DNA of 64,000 bases from Acorus gramineus (GCA_030737835.1 JAUJYN010000013.1:2957484-3021483); one strand, 5' to 3'. Shown: positions 1 to 12,017, counted from the stretch's first letter. The notes: generated by a model from the letters alone, not told the origin. Numbers and translations are program-made.

Positions 1-2
1 GA

Positions 3-1079
3 GCAAAAACGTGCTATATATACAGCCGTGTAAAAATAGATCCCGATGGGAGACCTGAGAGCGATATTGTCACTACACTGGTTCTCACTATTTTTAAACA
101 TTTTGTTGGCAGCCATAGTGACACTGCTGTCAGAATTAGAGAACAACTTATGAATCTTAGGTGTCCAACCTTATCTGATTTTAGATGGTATAAGGACACG
201 TCTTTATCGCAAATTTATAGAATAGACAACTCCAACAATGACTTTTGGAAAGAAATTTTTTTCTATGGACTACCCAAGCTCTTCACCGAAAGAGTTAGAA
301 ACAATCTCCGTCAAGAATACGGGGGACAAATCCCTTACTCTGTCATAACATTTGGAGAACTCATACAAAAAATAAACCTGATAGGTTTGGCCCTTTGCAA
401 CGATCTGAAGATAAAGAACCAGCTCAAAAATCAACATTTGTCATTGAAGAGAGAACTTGAAGATTTCTGTTATCAATTTGGATATCAAAAGGAAGACCTT
501 AAGTGTCCTTCCAAACCTCGGAAAAGGAATACCAAACAGTCTTATAATAAAAGACCTTTTGAGAGACAATATTATAAATCAAATAGAACCCTTACTCAGA
601 AAACCAGAAAGCGGTTCCCCAAAAGGAAACCCAATACCTCTAATCCTCCCACCTGCTTCAAATGTAAGCAGAAAGACTATTATGCCAATAAGTGCTTTAG
701 TAAAGTGAAAAATAAAGAATCTATGCAAAACTTAGAAGAAGAACAGAATTTTGGATCTGAAAGCTGTGGTTGTGACTGTTGTGATCCTGAATCCTATGAT
801 TCATCCTCCGATACAGATGGCCTGATGGTCCTTTCAGTCTAAGAGCAATTTATTCTTGATACTATTGACTTTATTGAGAATCATGTAAAAAAGAAACGAC
901 AATTAGAAAAATATATTGGTCTGATAAAAAACCCTGTTAGTCAAACTCAAGACGATAAAAAAGAAAGATACTCCTATAAGGAGGTAATTCAAGGACTAGA
1001 AGCTAAAAAACCCAAAAAGGTGACTCTAGGGGAATTAAGAAAAGAACAAATTGATATGAAAAAAGAAATTAAAGACCTT
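3..1079 (+). pseudogene. endogenous caulimovirid coat-protein remnant
   Basis: One frame stays open from position 3 (running in from the left edge) to a TAA at 840-842, and the same frame resumes after that stop to about 1079. The product resembles the coat-protein region of plant pararetroviruses (Caulimoviridae; petuvirus/florendovirus-like integrated copies). It has a basic stretch (about 500-650), then a zinc knuckle near 657-700, then an acidic Cys/Ser/Asp-rich tail. The knuckle keeps three cysteines but has Tyr where CCHC His is expected. The post-stop part is Lys/Glu-rich and coiled-coil-like. CACTA-1 cuts it at 1080; related protease sequence reappears at 8180. The stop, the lost His and the split mark it as a dead integrated copy. 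Family call is from remembered similarity; genus is uncertain. Confidence 0.8.
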
Positions 1080-1096
1080 CACTACAACAAATTTAA

Positions 1097-1440
1097 TTAT
1101 TAGCTACGAACTTTTAGCTGCGAAATTTATTTTCGTAGCTAAAGATGACTTTTAACTGCGAAAACTGTTTTCGTAGCAAATGGTTTTAACTTTCTCTACG
1201 AAATTTGATTTCGTTGCAAATGGTACAACATTTGCCTGCAACATCATTTCTTCGTAGCAAACAATATAACATTTAGCTACGAAATTATATTTCGTAGCAA
1301 AATATTTAACATTTCAGCTACGGCGCAAAAGATATACTTTTTGGCTACGAAATACGAGGTTGTAGCAAAAGAATAGACTATTTGCTACGAAATGTTTGAC
1401 TTTTTGCTGCGAAATTAAATTTCGTTGCAAATATTTAAGA
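1097..1440. repeat. left subterminal repeat array of CACTA-1
   Basis: About a dozen copies of a 10-11 bp motif, TAGCTACGAAA / TTTCGTAGCTA, occur in alternating orientation about 15-35 bp apart, often as near-palindromes separated by a few T or A. In characterised En/Spm such arrays bind the element-encoded TNPA-type protein. The binding role here is inferred. Confidence 0.8.
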
Positions 1441-3420
1441 ATTTTCAAAAAATTTAATTTGTTATGAAATCATAATACACTACATGACTATCAAATTAAA
1501 ATCCTTTTGAGTATAAATTCTTTCTATAATTTGATTTTAAATATAAATAATAAAATTAAAACATTATTTATTATAATAGACAAAGAGCGTGGTCATTTTT
1601 TCATATTTTTTTATTCAGAAATGTATAAGCAGAAAAAATAGATAAAAATTAGTATATTTGATTTAGATATATATTTTGTTTTTCACACTAATCCATCATC
1701 GAATTAGACAATTTATTATATTAATTATGTTTATTGTAATTAAATATTTGGAAGGACATTCTAATTTGATTAAAGTTGTAAAATAAAGTAAACTTTTAGT
1801 AAGTAAGCAAATTAAACGAGCTCAAAATTAAAAAAATTTCATCAAAAGATTAAGCAAAACATAAAAATTCATTAAATCAACTCCTTTTGACATTACATAA
1901 AAATTTCATCAAAAGATTAAGGTTTGTAATTGATATCAAAGTTGAGTATATTCATTTTGACATTACATACAATTCGTTTATTCTTGTATTTAATGAGCCC
2001 AATGTCACATTAGATATATTAATTATCATTATATATATAATGTTCTATCGGGAGCAAGCACAAACAATATATAGCAAAAATTCATATAAAGCCAAACCCA
2101 AAGCCCAAACCAAATTGTGATTTATATTTTTTAAATTGGGGATATATTAATTATTTATTTATTGGTAATTGTGATTTGTATTTTTTAAATTGGGGAAATA
2201 ATGCAGTGTACGAATACGCTCTTCTGCTAATTTGATTGAAGGCACGAATTCGCAGTCTCCAACGACGCTGTTGATTCTTCAAGTAGAATACCAGAGACGT
2301 TGGGCTTCAAATATCTGTTGATTTCTCTAGAAATGCCAGATAATTGGAAATTCTATGTATTTCATAATCCTCATAGGATAACCAAACACAGTAGAGAAGA
2401 TAAATAAATTCTGTAGATAGAAAGAGATAGAAAGATTATGTAGATAATGAACATATATAAAACAACACATAAAAGATTTAAAATTTGAATATTGTCTTAT
2501 TTATAGGAGAAGTTTTAGGATATAATAAAAGTGATACAAAGATTAAGTAGATATGAACATATAAAACAACGACAATAGATTTTGCTATATTGAAAGTTTA
2601 TTTATATGATCATTTACATAAATTTGATTATTATATGCATAAATTTTAATACCTCTTATTTATGAAACAACATATATATAATTTTTTTTAATAACTTTTT
2701 TATATTATACACGTAAACTTTTATGAAACAACATTGTAAGTGTTTTTTGAATAAATGTTTTAGATTAAAAATATATATAATGTAAATATTTTCCTAATAA
2801 ACAAACAGTGGAAATCATTTTCGATAAAATAAATTTACTGTCACCAAACATGCAAGTTAGTTTTTTTGTTCCTGGAAAAGCTTATCCGTGTAAAATAAAT
2901 TCTTAAGTATTTGAAATTACTTCAAACCAAACGGCTTCTATGTGGGGGTCCATTGATTGTAGAGCGATGTACATGTCGTATTATAGCATATGCTCATGAT
3001 ATATATAAATCTATTTAAATTTTATCTTTAATTTGAATTTATTCTTAATATTATCCAAATCACTTAGTCAAATAAAAATAGGATTAATATCTTTAATATC
3101 AAGTGATCTTTTAAAACTATCACTAAAATATATAGTCTTGAAAATCTAATCCATGTAAAACAAATCCCACATGATTTTAAGTCACTTGAACCAAATGGAC
3201 CCATTGATTTTGAAATCCCTAAAATCCCTACAAACCAAATAACCCTCCAAATAACCCTCCAAACAAATCCCAAATAACTCTCGACGCCCAAATAACCCTC
3301 TCTGCAACCCTTCATCTCCAAACAACCTTCGCCGATCACCATCGCCTCGCCACCTTCGAGAGCTCGTAAAAGCTGCCTCGCCACCTTCACCGAACAACCT
3401 CGCCGCGGGGACTATCGGAA
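1441..3420. other. AT-rich interior of CACTA-1, no gene seen
   Basis: Very AT-rich sequence with many stops in all frames. No conserved protein segment was recognised. A short CAAATAACCCTCC-type repeat occurs near 3235-3300. Confidence 0.5.
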
Positions 3421-3437
3421 AGAACGGTTACATTGAA

Positions 3438-3745
3438 AGGTCTCTCTCTCTCTCTCTTTCTCTCGATCTATATCTACTTCTTCTCTTCCTTGATTGTGTT
3501 TTTCATATGAGGTTTTTTTAGATCTGTTGTATTTTTAGATCTGAGTTTGATCGGTTCATATGAGGTTTCATATGAGGTTTTTTTAGATCGGTTCATATGA
3601 GGTTTCATATGAGGTTTTTTTAGATCTGTTGTATTTTTTTAGTGTTTTTTTATCTGAGTTTTTTTTTTAGGGTTTGGTTATTGATCTGAATTTTTTTTTG
3701 GTGTTTATTGATCTGAGGTTTTTTATTTTAGGGTTTGATCTCGAA
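3438..3745 (+). repeat. CT run and short tandem repeats, possible leader of the transposase gene
   Basis: A CT microsatellite (about 3440-3475) is followed by tandem copies of TTCATATGAGGTTT (about 3508-3620) and T-rich tracts. This resembles a plant 5' leader and first intron upstream of the coding remnant at 5226. That link is only positional. Confidence 0.4.
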
Positions 3746-5225
3746 TTTTAGGGGTTTTATAGCAAGAACTTGGAAAAAAATATCTTTCCCTCTGAAATTT
3801 TTAAATGCAAACCTATTTGATAAATGAGTGAAACAAATGCCTACATCAGATAGTCAATATATACACAAAGATCTATGTGATGTTCTATCATTGAAACCAT
3901 AAAAGACTCTCTAAACCCTCAATATGCAATGTTTAATATCATTAGACAACAGATTTCAAAAGTTGATTTTTTCCTATTTCTAAATTGAATTAAGACAATG
4001 AGAAAGCCATTAAATAACAAAGAGAAACAAATTATGCAAAGCACATCAAGAAAGATCATTTTTTACATATATCTACAACTCTACATATAATCCCACCCAT
4101 AAATCTATAGAAGAGCATCCACATAACAAACCACAACTAAAACTGGAAAAAAAATTAACTAAAAAAACTATAGACTAACTCTCATGAGAGAATAATCCCA
4201 AGAAAAAATTCTCAACAGAATATCCTCTTCAAAGACCTTTAAATTTAGGACCCAACCAGGTTTGTACCAAACAATTTTCTTCTTTTTTTGCCCATCCACA
4301 CACATCATATTTCCTCATAGAGATAGATAATGATATAAACACTTGATCCATTAGACCAGATAACCTTAGTGAAAGATGGATACTTAAGTTAGCTTGTCAT
4401 CTACCACAAAATTAGTGAAAGTTCTGAAATACTTAAGTTACCTTGTAAATATCTATAATACGGTACTGATTTTGTCTAGTTTGGTTGACTCTATTTGTGT
4501 ATGTATTAGCTGCTTATTTTTAGACCATGTTCAATTAAGATTTCTTGTTGTTGCTTTAGTTACTTATCATACTCGTGGTTTTTTTAGACCGTGTTTTTTT
4601 TCCTGTTTGATTCTTCTCTTCTTTTTTGTTCTTGACTTCTTGTGAGAATTACTTTTGTTTCTTTTTTTAAATTTAAACTCTTTTTTCTGGAGGTTATTTT
4701 TGTTAAACATGATGACTGGAAAGGCTGCAATTTGATTTTCTTTCCACATATTTTAGGTGCAAAATATGAATTGTTTTGGATCAATGCATCTGTCTGTCAG
4801 TATCATATGCATGTATTATCGGATTCAATTATGACGAGTTGTTGACTTGTCACTACTGCTGAGGCAGACATTTTCTATGTACTCCACTGTATCAGTTGAG
4901 ATGATGATGCAAATTCAGTGCGCATGCAGTTCAGGCCCCAGGGTACTGCAATATTATTGAATTTCTTGTACTCTAAAATTGCCTTACCTGAACCTCTAAT
5001 TTGGAAACTTTCCTTGAATCAAAATCATGGTCATTTTTTCGCGGGTTAGGTACATCAAAAGACCTTGACTGAACGTGTGGTTTTCTTTTGTCGTGTGGTT
5101 GTGTTAGTTTGAATTATGATTTTCATGTTGATATTTTTAGGCTTTGCAATCTGGATGTCTCTCTTTCTGTTGCTTTTTTTTTTATCCATTGTGTTAGGTT
5201 GGGTGACATGTAAACAGATTTAGCG
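3746..5225. other. intron-like sequence of CACTA-1, no coding signal
   Basis: T-rich, stop-filled sequence between the CT-rich leader and the ATG at 5226. It may be intronic to the transposase gene. No feature was recognised. Confidence 0.35.
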
Positions 5226-5614
5226 ATGGACAAGAGTTGGATATTTATTCGGGATAGGAGGTCCGAGGAGTTTCAGGCCGGTGTAGCTTCGTTCTTGGAG
5301 GTTGCACGTAATTGTCCAGCAGATAGAAAAGATGAAGCGGGACACGTTCGTTGCCCGTGTCAGAGATGCGGAAATAGATATTTTTTCCGTTGGGGGCTGT
5401 TGAGATGCATCTTTACAAAAGTGGAATCATGCCAAGTTATATGACATGGACTTCACATGGAGAAGCGGTGCCACCAATTCAGTTTCCCAGGAATATTCAT
5501 GAACAGAACTTACATCAACCATCCGGTGTGAATGAAGAAGAAGATGAAGAGTATGAAGATGTGATGGCCTTAAACGAGGGGCCTTCTTTTTACAGAAAGC
5601 TAGTTTTTTTTTGA
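5226..5614 (+). pseudogene. CACTA transposase-associated domain, frameshifted and interrupted
   Basis: Begins MDKSWIF and contains RRSEEF, GVASFLE and the Cys motif RCPCQRCGN, the hallmarks of the transposase-associated domain (PF13963 type) at the start of plant CACTA TNPD-like proteins. The frame is lost near 5385; the next frame continues with HLYKSGIMPSYMTWTSHGE, the expected second half, then an acidic linker and FYRKLV. It is then broken by an inserted LINE tail; DGDEEL, the expected continuation, reappears near 5943. No DDE catalytic domain is visible, so the element could move only with help from elsewhere. Confidence 0.8.
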
Positions 5615-5942
5615 AAGATTGGGACTCCCCTGATTAAATTAAATCAACTGAAAATTCCTCTATAGAGTTGAGGGATCTCCTAAAACAGAAAATAAAACAA
5701 ATAGAAGTCAACAAAGAAATGATGTCACAACATACAAAAACAAAGGATGCCCAAACAACCACATACTGCAACTCCTTCTTACAGCCATCCCCGTTATAGT
5801 AGATCTGGGGTCCCCTTCAAGATAAATTTCATCCAATCTTGCAAGGTTGAATTGATGCTCGTCCAAATGTTTTCTATGTAAAATGGTCTTTCTTTGAAAA
5901 GACATTCATTGTGCATGATCCAAATGCACAACATACATGTAG
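5602..5942 (-). mobile_element. 5'-truncated LINE tail inside the transposase remnant
   Basis: A T run at 5605-5613 on the plus strand is a minus-strand poly(A). Upstream on the minus strand is a decayed peptide resembling the region after a LINE reverse transcriptase. Transposase reading stops at FYRKL on one side and resumes at DGDEEL on the other, so an insertion of about 340 bp is implied. No clean target duplication was found. Confidence 0.55.
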
Positions 5943-6235
5943 GACGGAGATGAGGAACTTATAAAGCTAGATGTTAATGTGTGTATTGGACATGCCGGCC
6001 TGCCAATTAATAATGATCACTGGAAATGAGTACATTGTTCTCCCCCCTTTTTTTTTAAGTTGTGTTCTTGGGTCAGTGAATTTATATATGTCAGTCTACC
6101 TGTATTACTGTTTAAGTTATGGAGATCTGCCTGCATTACTATTTTAAGAACTTCCTTAGTTTTTATTCTACTTGTACTATTGAAGAGCAGATAATTTATT
6201 ACGGAGCATTTTTTCTTCTTATTTTTTTTTTGCAG

Positions 6236-7528
6236 TCAGGAAATTCACAGTTCTTCATGGGATGAAATTGAATTTTCGAGTAGTCATGGTAATCTCGAAC
6301 TTGGAGTCAATCATTGGAAGGGTCATAGTCTTGCTGCCTTGAAAGTTGGGGCAGAAGAGTTGAAATCCATGATTTTGAAGGTTTACCTATCTCAGCTTTT
6401 GCATTACATTAGAACTAGTCATGTTAACTATGTATGAATGCAGAGCTGAATCTAATTATTTTTTTAACAGGGTGGTGGCTTATTGTCTGTGGCAAAGATT
6501 TATCAACTGGTGGGTAAAGAACTTTTATATTTTATTTGATGTCGTTTATCCATTTTTTGAATTTCAACATCTCTCACATTTTGTGTTAGTTAGCAAGGAG
6601 ATTATCTGGAAAGATGTTTTTGGAAGCTGCAAACTATCAGATAAGACATGAGCTTCTGAAAAAGGTATACTTTTCTTAATTAATATGACTACCCCCATGC
6701 GAAATTTGATGCCTAACAAAAATGTGTTCACTGCACATAATGGCCCCATTTTTCAGTCAGAGTTAGCTAGGATCTCTCAAGTGCTCTGTTTGAAAGATGG
6801 TTGTTTGACCTTGAGATATATGATGATGCACATGTATAGATAAAAATTAACCAATAAGTAAAGCATGTTTTTTCTTTATAAAAAAAAAAAGTAAAAAAAG
6901 CAAAGCATGTTTCATCAGATTTGCATAATGTCATACTAAAATTCTTCAATAACTTTTGTCTATTGTGTAGTTTATCTGAATATAGATTGAACAACTTATT
7001 GAATTGACCAATGTCACATAAGGTATTTTTTGCTCATGCACTTTACTCTCAGTAAACCCACTTAATGATATTCTTACTATAGTGAAGGTGGGCATCCTTG
7101 GGCCTTTTTCCCCACTTTGCACTGTTGTTAACTTGGTGAAGTGCTGAATCCAGGATCCTATTTTCCTCTTCCTAGCATCCTTATGTTTATGATCCCTCAC
7201 ATTTGCTTTGTGTCTCTATGCAAAAACCTTACCAACTAAATAGAAATAGAAGAAAAAATACATGATGTGCAATTAATTTGACAAGCAGGCAAACATACCT
7301 TTCCTGATTATTATTGAGAATTTGAAGGTGGCTGTTATAATGAGTACTGTATGTTTAAAAGTTTGTCAAAATGGTATGGATCTATACTAAGATTTTAAGA
7401 TTGTCACCAGCTTATCATATTATTCTGAGAGTCTTACTATTTTAGACATTGCTCTCATTGACTTTCAGGGTGGCCAGTTGGCAGCTATAAATCTGGAGTC
7501 TAGAACTGCTCTGCTTGTTGCAAGACAG
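6236..7528 (+). pseudogene. four captured exons of an unidentified plant gene inside CACTA-1
   Basis: Four blocks with good splice borders join in one open frame: 6236-6380, 6471-6513, 6594-6664 and 7469-7528. Each follows an AG and is followed by GT, and the 1+2 phase across the 6513/6594 junction is correct. Peptide landmarks are WDEIEFSSSHGNLELG, NHWKGHSLAALKVGAEELK, GGGLLSVAKIYQL, RRLSGKMFLEAANYQIRHE and GGQLAAINLESRTALLVAR. The frame is free of stops although surrounding DNA is full of them. There is no start or stop codon, so it is an internal segment. I do not recognise the family. Capture is inferred from its location between CACTA ends. Confidence 0.6.
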
Positions 7529-7669
7529 GTGATCGTGATTCTATAAATTAATTTTATATATTAGCTTTCACTATCCATCAACATTTGTTGGATGAACCTG
7601 GCTATCAACTCTGGAAAATTTGTTTATGTTCCATAATATTATTATTATTGCAATATTATTTCGTAGGGA

Positions 7670-8179
7670 AAGGTTTTTATTCACTGGATATACTTTTAGC
7701 TGCGACATCATTTCGTAGCTAAAACGTCTATTTTGCTACGATAACAAATTTTCGCAGCTAATGAGTTCTTTTTGCTACAAACCATATTTCGTAGCTAAAA
7801 GAATCTTTTTGCTACGAATACAATTTCGTAGCAAAAGGTAATATATTGCTACGAAATTATTTCGTAGCAAATGTCGAGTTTCAGCTGCGAAATTGTTTCG
7901 TAGCAAATTCTACTCTTTGGCTACGAAATCATTCGTAGCAAATATCACCTTTTGACGAAATATATCGGTAGCAAATACATTTTGCTACGACATAGTATTC
8001 GTAGCAATAGAGTTCCTTTTGCTACGAAAAAAAAAATTCGTAGCAAAATGTTTTCTGATACGAGGCTTTTGCAATGATAATAGCAACGAACATAGTTCGT
8101 CGAGAAATGTTATTAGCTACGAAATTTGAGGATTTTGCTACGAAACATTTCGCAGCTAATGCTTGCATTTCTTGTAGTG
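7670..8179. repeat. right subterminal repeat array of CACTA-1
   Basis: A dense alternating array of GCTACGAAAT and ATTTCGTAGC continues to the terminal CTTGTAGTG at 8171-8179. It mirrors the left array and is somewhat denser. Confidence 0.8.
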
Positions 8180-8694
8180 ATAGGGTTACATACCTTGAAG
8201 CCATCCCAAAATTTGAAAAATCCACTGTAAATTCTGATAATGAAGAATCTCATAGAAAGCAAGCTGAAAAGGAAGGAGAATTTATTAGCTCTCTCGAAAG
8301 ATATACAAAACAAAAATGGAATGTTGAAGTCCTCTTAAAAATTCAAATCTTTTCCCTCAAATACAAGGCCCTTATTTACACTGAGGCTGATATGAACTGC
8401 ATTCAGGAAGGATTGATCCCTTCCAGATACTTTGAGAAAACAACCCATGGCATAAATACTGCCAATAGGAAAAGCTTAAAGATTAATTATAAAATACCAG
8501 AAGTTCATGTCTGTAATAAAGGATCATGTTTAAAAACATCGTTCCTTCTAGTTAAAGATTTTCGACAGGGTGTCATCCTAGGGACCCCCTTTATAATTAT
8601 GATAAAACCCTTCTCGATTGACACTGAGGGTATTCATGTCACCCAAGACGGCAAAAATATTCTATACAAATTTTGTACTACACCAAAGCTATAA
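8180..8694 (+). pseudogene. endogenous caulimovirid aspartic-protease remnant
   Basis: An open stretch ending at TAA 8692-8694 encodes a retroviral-type aspartic-protease region of a caulimovirid polyprotein. Landmarks are the segment around the active site (ALIYTEADMNCI, where a DTGA-type core is expected) and the later VILGTPF strand. The catalytic Asp is replaced, so it cannot be active. Reverse transcriptase and RNase H do not follow, so the copy is truncated. It is probably the same integrated copy as 3-1079, separated by CACTA-1. Confidence 0.8.
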
Positions 8695-8939
8695 GGACCA
8701 AGATGTGTTCAATAATCAATGAAATTATATAATCATTGTTATCCCGAACAACCATGCAACCACTACATACTATTATCAAATCTTATTTAGTAATAATTAA
8801 TTAATTGCGTTCAGTATTTAATAGATTAGTTGATTTTGTATAATTTGATGGGTCTCACCACCAACTTTGTATACTAAATCGCTGGAAAAAAGATCAACAC
8901 TTTAGACTAAATTAGATTATGCTTTATACATACATACAT

Positions 8940-9000
<61 letters not shown>

Positions 9001-9570
9001 TTAGTCCTCAACAGGATACATTTATACTTGCAAATCGCCCATAGAAAATCGAGAAATACTATAAGAGTGCTGTTACATTCAGTATTTTTTTACAGTTCAA
9101 AATATAATTATATATACATCGTTAGAAATCGAGTGAAGTATATGTATTGTTAGACGAATAACGAATTATATACTTCATTAATTATTTTTTTATATTTACT
9201 AAAAATGAATTCATTTAACTCGAAATAAATAATGAATGTCATCCATACGCATGGATTTTAATGACATGATTTGTTCCCGAGATACAGCTCAACTATCGAG
9301 AATCCGCCGATTTTCGATGTACTATCAAGTGGAGTCATCGAACTGCATTTTTATGCAGTCGATGTCCCAAATAGATTGATTATATATAGATGGATCTAGA
9401 TATTTTATAAACACAAAAACAATTTTCCATGGGAGAGATGTGTAGAGAAAAGATCATCATTCGTCCATCTCTTGAAAGTTGCTTTTTAGACCAAAAAGGA
9501 AATATGGCAATAACGAAAAGGAATCAAAGTCACATTTATTTGAATTTGAAGAACAATCATAATGACCGCA
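8695..9570. other. AT-rich spacer 3' of sulfotransferase copy A
   Basis: No gene seen. Positions 9000-9080 are similar to 11456-11530, which lies beside copy B, so part of this is flank of the sulfotransferase duplication unit. A stretch around 9072-9230 resembles 61480-61715, so it probably also contains a small dispersed repeat. Confidence 0.45.
8943..8996. repeat. (TA)n(GA)n compound microsatellite
   Basis: About 14 TA units are followed directly by about 13 GA units. Confidence 0.95.
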
Positions 9571-10410
9571 TTAGGTCATTGTTATGCAAATGGGGATCGG
9601 ATTAGGTTCAACATGAGTTAGATGACCTCTCTTGGGTTTAGAACCAAAGGAAAGCGTCGTCGATATAGAAATCCTGTCGAGGCATTCAATCATCTCCGGC
9701 ATAAGACACCTCATCAAATCCCCCACCACTCCCCGTCTGAAGAATGATTTTTTCTTGAACTTCATATTCAAACATCGGAATTCTCCCTCCTTATTAACTT
9801 CCAAATTCTTCATGTACTCAGAAGCTACACACCTTCAAAATCTCCTCCACCACTCCTCCCCCACGGAGAACGGTTGCCCCATGAACTCCACCAACCTCTT
9901 CACTCCGTTCATTGGGTCCTCCATCATCGATCTCTTCATACTTGATGCACATTGAAAATAAGGATGTTACGATTATTTATTTATTATTATTATTATTGTT
10001 ATTATTATCATTTCTTTTGTAGGTGTCTCTTTCTCCTCTACATCAGTACCTCAAGAACATCACGCTTTGCACTTTGCAGCCTCTCAATGCTTGCCTTTCA
10101 GTACTCCAATTGATGGTCCCGTATCGGTCCATAGGCATAGACTCCATCACAATAGCTCTCAATCGCCTCCTCAAGAGAGAATGGCTCCTTCGAATTGGGT
10201 TGATTATTGTTGTTGAAGAAGTGCTAATCAGACACGAAAACATCTTTGATGTCGCAGCCGATGTAAACTATGCAACAACCGGAGTTGTATTTCGTGGACT
10301 CCGGAAGCAAAGGGTAAGGGATGCGAGTGGCAAGAATTCTAGGTGAATGCATTGCATCTAGACCGGTGATCGAATTATTCGTGTAAAGATGCACCACCCA
10401 AACATAGTAT
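9571..10410 (-). pseudogene. sulfotransferase pseudogene, copy A
   Basis: Minus-strand remnant of a plant cytosolic sulfotransferase matching exons 2 and 3 of copy C (25589-26890). Exon 3 (about 9571-9940) keeps FFRRGVVGD, the C-terminal PAPS-binding loop, and the LxPEM segment. Exon 2 lies about 10050-10410. Breaks: four extra bases after the exon 3 start shift the frame, then a TGA follows; exon 1 is missing, with LINE sequence abutting at about 10411. The C-terminal tail differs from copy C. Confidence 0.85.
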
Positions 10411-11060
10411 GCTTGTAGCTTTCTTCAATCAGTAGTGATAAACCAAGATCAAAATCAAGGTTTCTTCATAGTGGGTGCTAATTTGACCCTCGTCATCTCT
10501 ATCTGCATGGCCAAGCTGCCAAAAGATCAGCCACCTAATTCCTTTCCTGTAGGTATGAGATATCTGCCATTCAGAGAGGTCAGCCAATAGGGACTGCATT
10601 TCTTGTCTGTAACGCATGAGTTGCCAAGGGAAGCACCCTTTCCCTTGCAGCCACTTCACCGCCGTGATTGAATCAGCTTCAAAGTGGACATGTGTTAATG
10701 CCCAGCTACTGACATAACTGTAGCCCAGTAAAAATAGCTTTATACTCAAGAACATTAATAGAGCTTAGGCGGTGTTCTTGTACAACTACCGCCTTTCCAA
10801 TTTCGAACAATTGCTCCATAGCCTGCCTGATCGGATGAGAGTGAGCCATCAGAGTTGAATTTAAACCATCCCTCCAAGGGGGGCAGCCAGGAGATCTCTG
10901 TTGGAATGAGTTGATCTAAACATCCCAGTTCTTGGCTATGTGTTGGACCCCATCTAGTTTGTCCTCTGTCAATAGCTGCCCACAAAAAGACCTCGTTTTA
11001 TCAAAACTGAGATCTATTTCATTTAAAATCCCGAAAAGTGTGTGGACCGACCCATATTTT
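10411..11060 (-). mobile_element. LINE fragment, RNase H-like domain
   Basis: Minus strand. WFKFNSDGSLSSDQAGYGA followed by HVHFEADSITAVKWLQGKG and SEWQISHTYRKG is the RNase H-like domain found at the end of plant L1-type LINE ORF2. Frames are broken between the two halves near 10755. No poly(A) is visible at the left edge. It truncates sulfotransferase copy A. Confidence 0.8.
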
Positions 11061-11879
11061 AGAACCCACACCCCCCCCTCTCTCTCAGGCACGTGTCCTT
11101 TGCTCCGCAATGCTGCAGCCACCACCCCTCCTCTTCTGCCAATGTTGCCCCGCCCACCTCCTCCTCTAGCATGGTAAGGCGCTCTCTCTCTCTCTCTCTC
11201 TCCCTCCTCGTCGTCCTCCTCCGCGTTAGATTTCTCGACCCACCACCTCCTCCAGCTTTGCAGTTTAAGCAATTATGTCGTTTAATTTTAATAATAAAAT
11301 TTGAGACGTCTACCTACTATTTACTAAAAAATGAAAAAGCAATTATGCCAAACAATCTTATTGAAAAATACGAATAGACACTCATGAAAGCACATCGGTT
11401 TCTGAAGAACTCTCTTAACTTTAACCACCTAAAATCAATCCATATAATTTCTTCCATTTTATTGGTCCTCAACATGATGTATTTATACTCAGAAATCGTG
11501 CACAGAAAAGCGAGAAATACTATGAGAAGGTTAAGATTAACGAACGGGGTTTATACAAATCTTCTAAGCAGGGTGTTACTTCTTCCAATCTCAAGAAATA
11601 GTCAGCTGATGGAGGAGGAAAGGAGGCAGGAATCCAAAGTTTTTTTTTCAAATGATGAAATGAAGGCCTCATTCTATGCGAAAGTCCAAACTATGACGCA
11701 ACAACGCATATAAGGTTAGATTTTAATACCTGCATAACAATAAAGATAACAATACCACACAAAAACGCATCAAATCTTTGACAGGACCTGCTTAAGATAT
11801 TAAATGATGATAAGGAAGGCAAAGTCACCATTAGAGTCAGTAAATGATTTTGGCTACTGTCTCTTGGATAAAATTCATT
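11061..11879. other. spacer with CT microsatellite and duplicated flank
   Basis: A pyrimidine-rich stretch with a CT run at about 11180-11203 is followed by sequence at 11456-11530 that repeats 9000-9080. No convincing gene was found. Confidence 0.4.
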
Positions 11880-12017
11880 GCTTCTCATTGTAAACATTGG
11901 GGTTGAATTCTTTTTGTAACCCCTTTGTTTCTTTTCTTCTTTAATTTTCCTCACTTGTACATTCCACAGTTCCATAGTAATACAATCATTATCAATCTGA
12001 AAAAAAAAAAAAAAAAC
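11880..12017 (+). mobile_element. short poly(A)-tailed retrotransposon 3' end
   Basis: A T-rich 3'-UTR-like stretch ends in a run of about 17 A at 12000-12017. This is typical of a 5'-truncated LINE or processed RNA. No coding part remains. Confidence 0.4.

Larger units (their letters stand above)
1080..8179. mobile_element. CACTA (En/Spm-like) DNA transposon, CACTA-1
   Basis: Both ends start with CACTACAA: left CACTACAACAAATTTAATTA, right (reverse complement) CACTACAAGAAATGCAAGCA, and both continue with ATTAGCT(A/G)CGAA. Inside each end is a dense array of TAGCTACGAAA and its complement, the subterminal repeat layout typical of CACTA elements. The element contains a broken transposase-associated domain at 5226 and captured exons at 6236-7528. 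It sits between coat-protein and protease parts of the viral remnant. No 3 bp target duplication is seen (ctt left, ata right), so the viral flanks may have been altered, or the two ends may not come from one insertion. Length 7.1 kb. Confidence 0.85.

Noticed and set aside
1077-8182. 3 bp target duplication for CACTA-1
   Set aside because: ctt on the left and ata on the right differ at all three positions.
10932-11377. Open frames over CT-rich sequence on both strands
   Set aside because: Low-complexity pyrimidine repeats give open frames by chance; no domain and no conserved wording.
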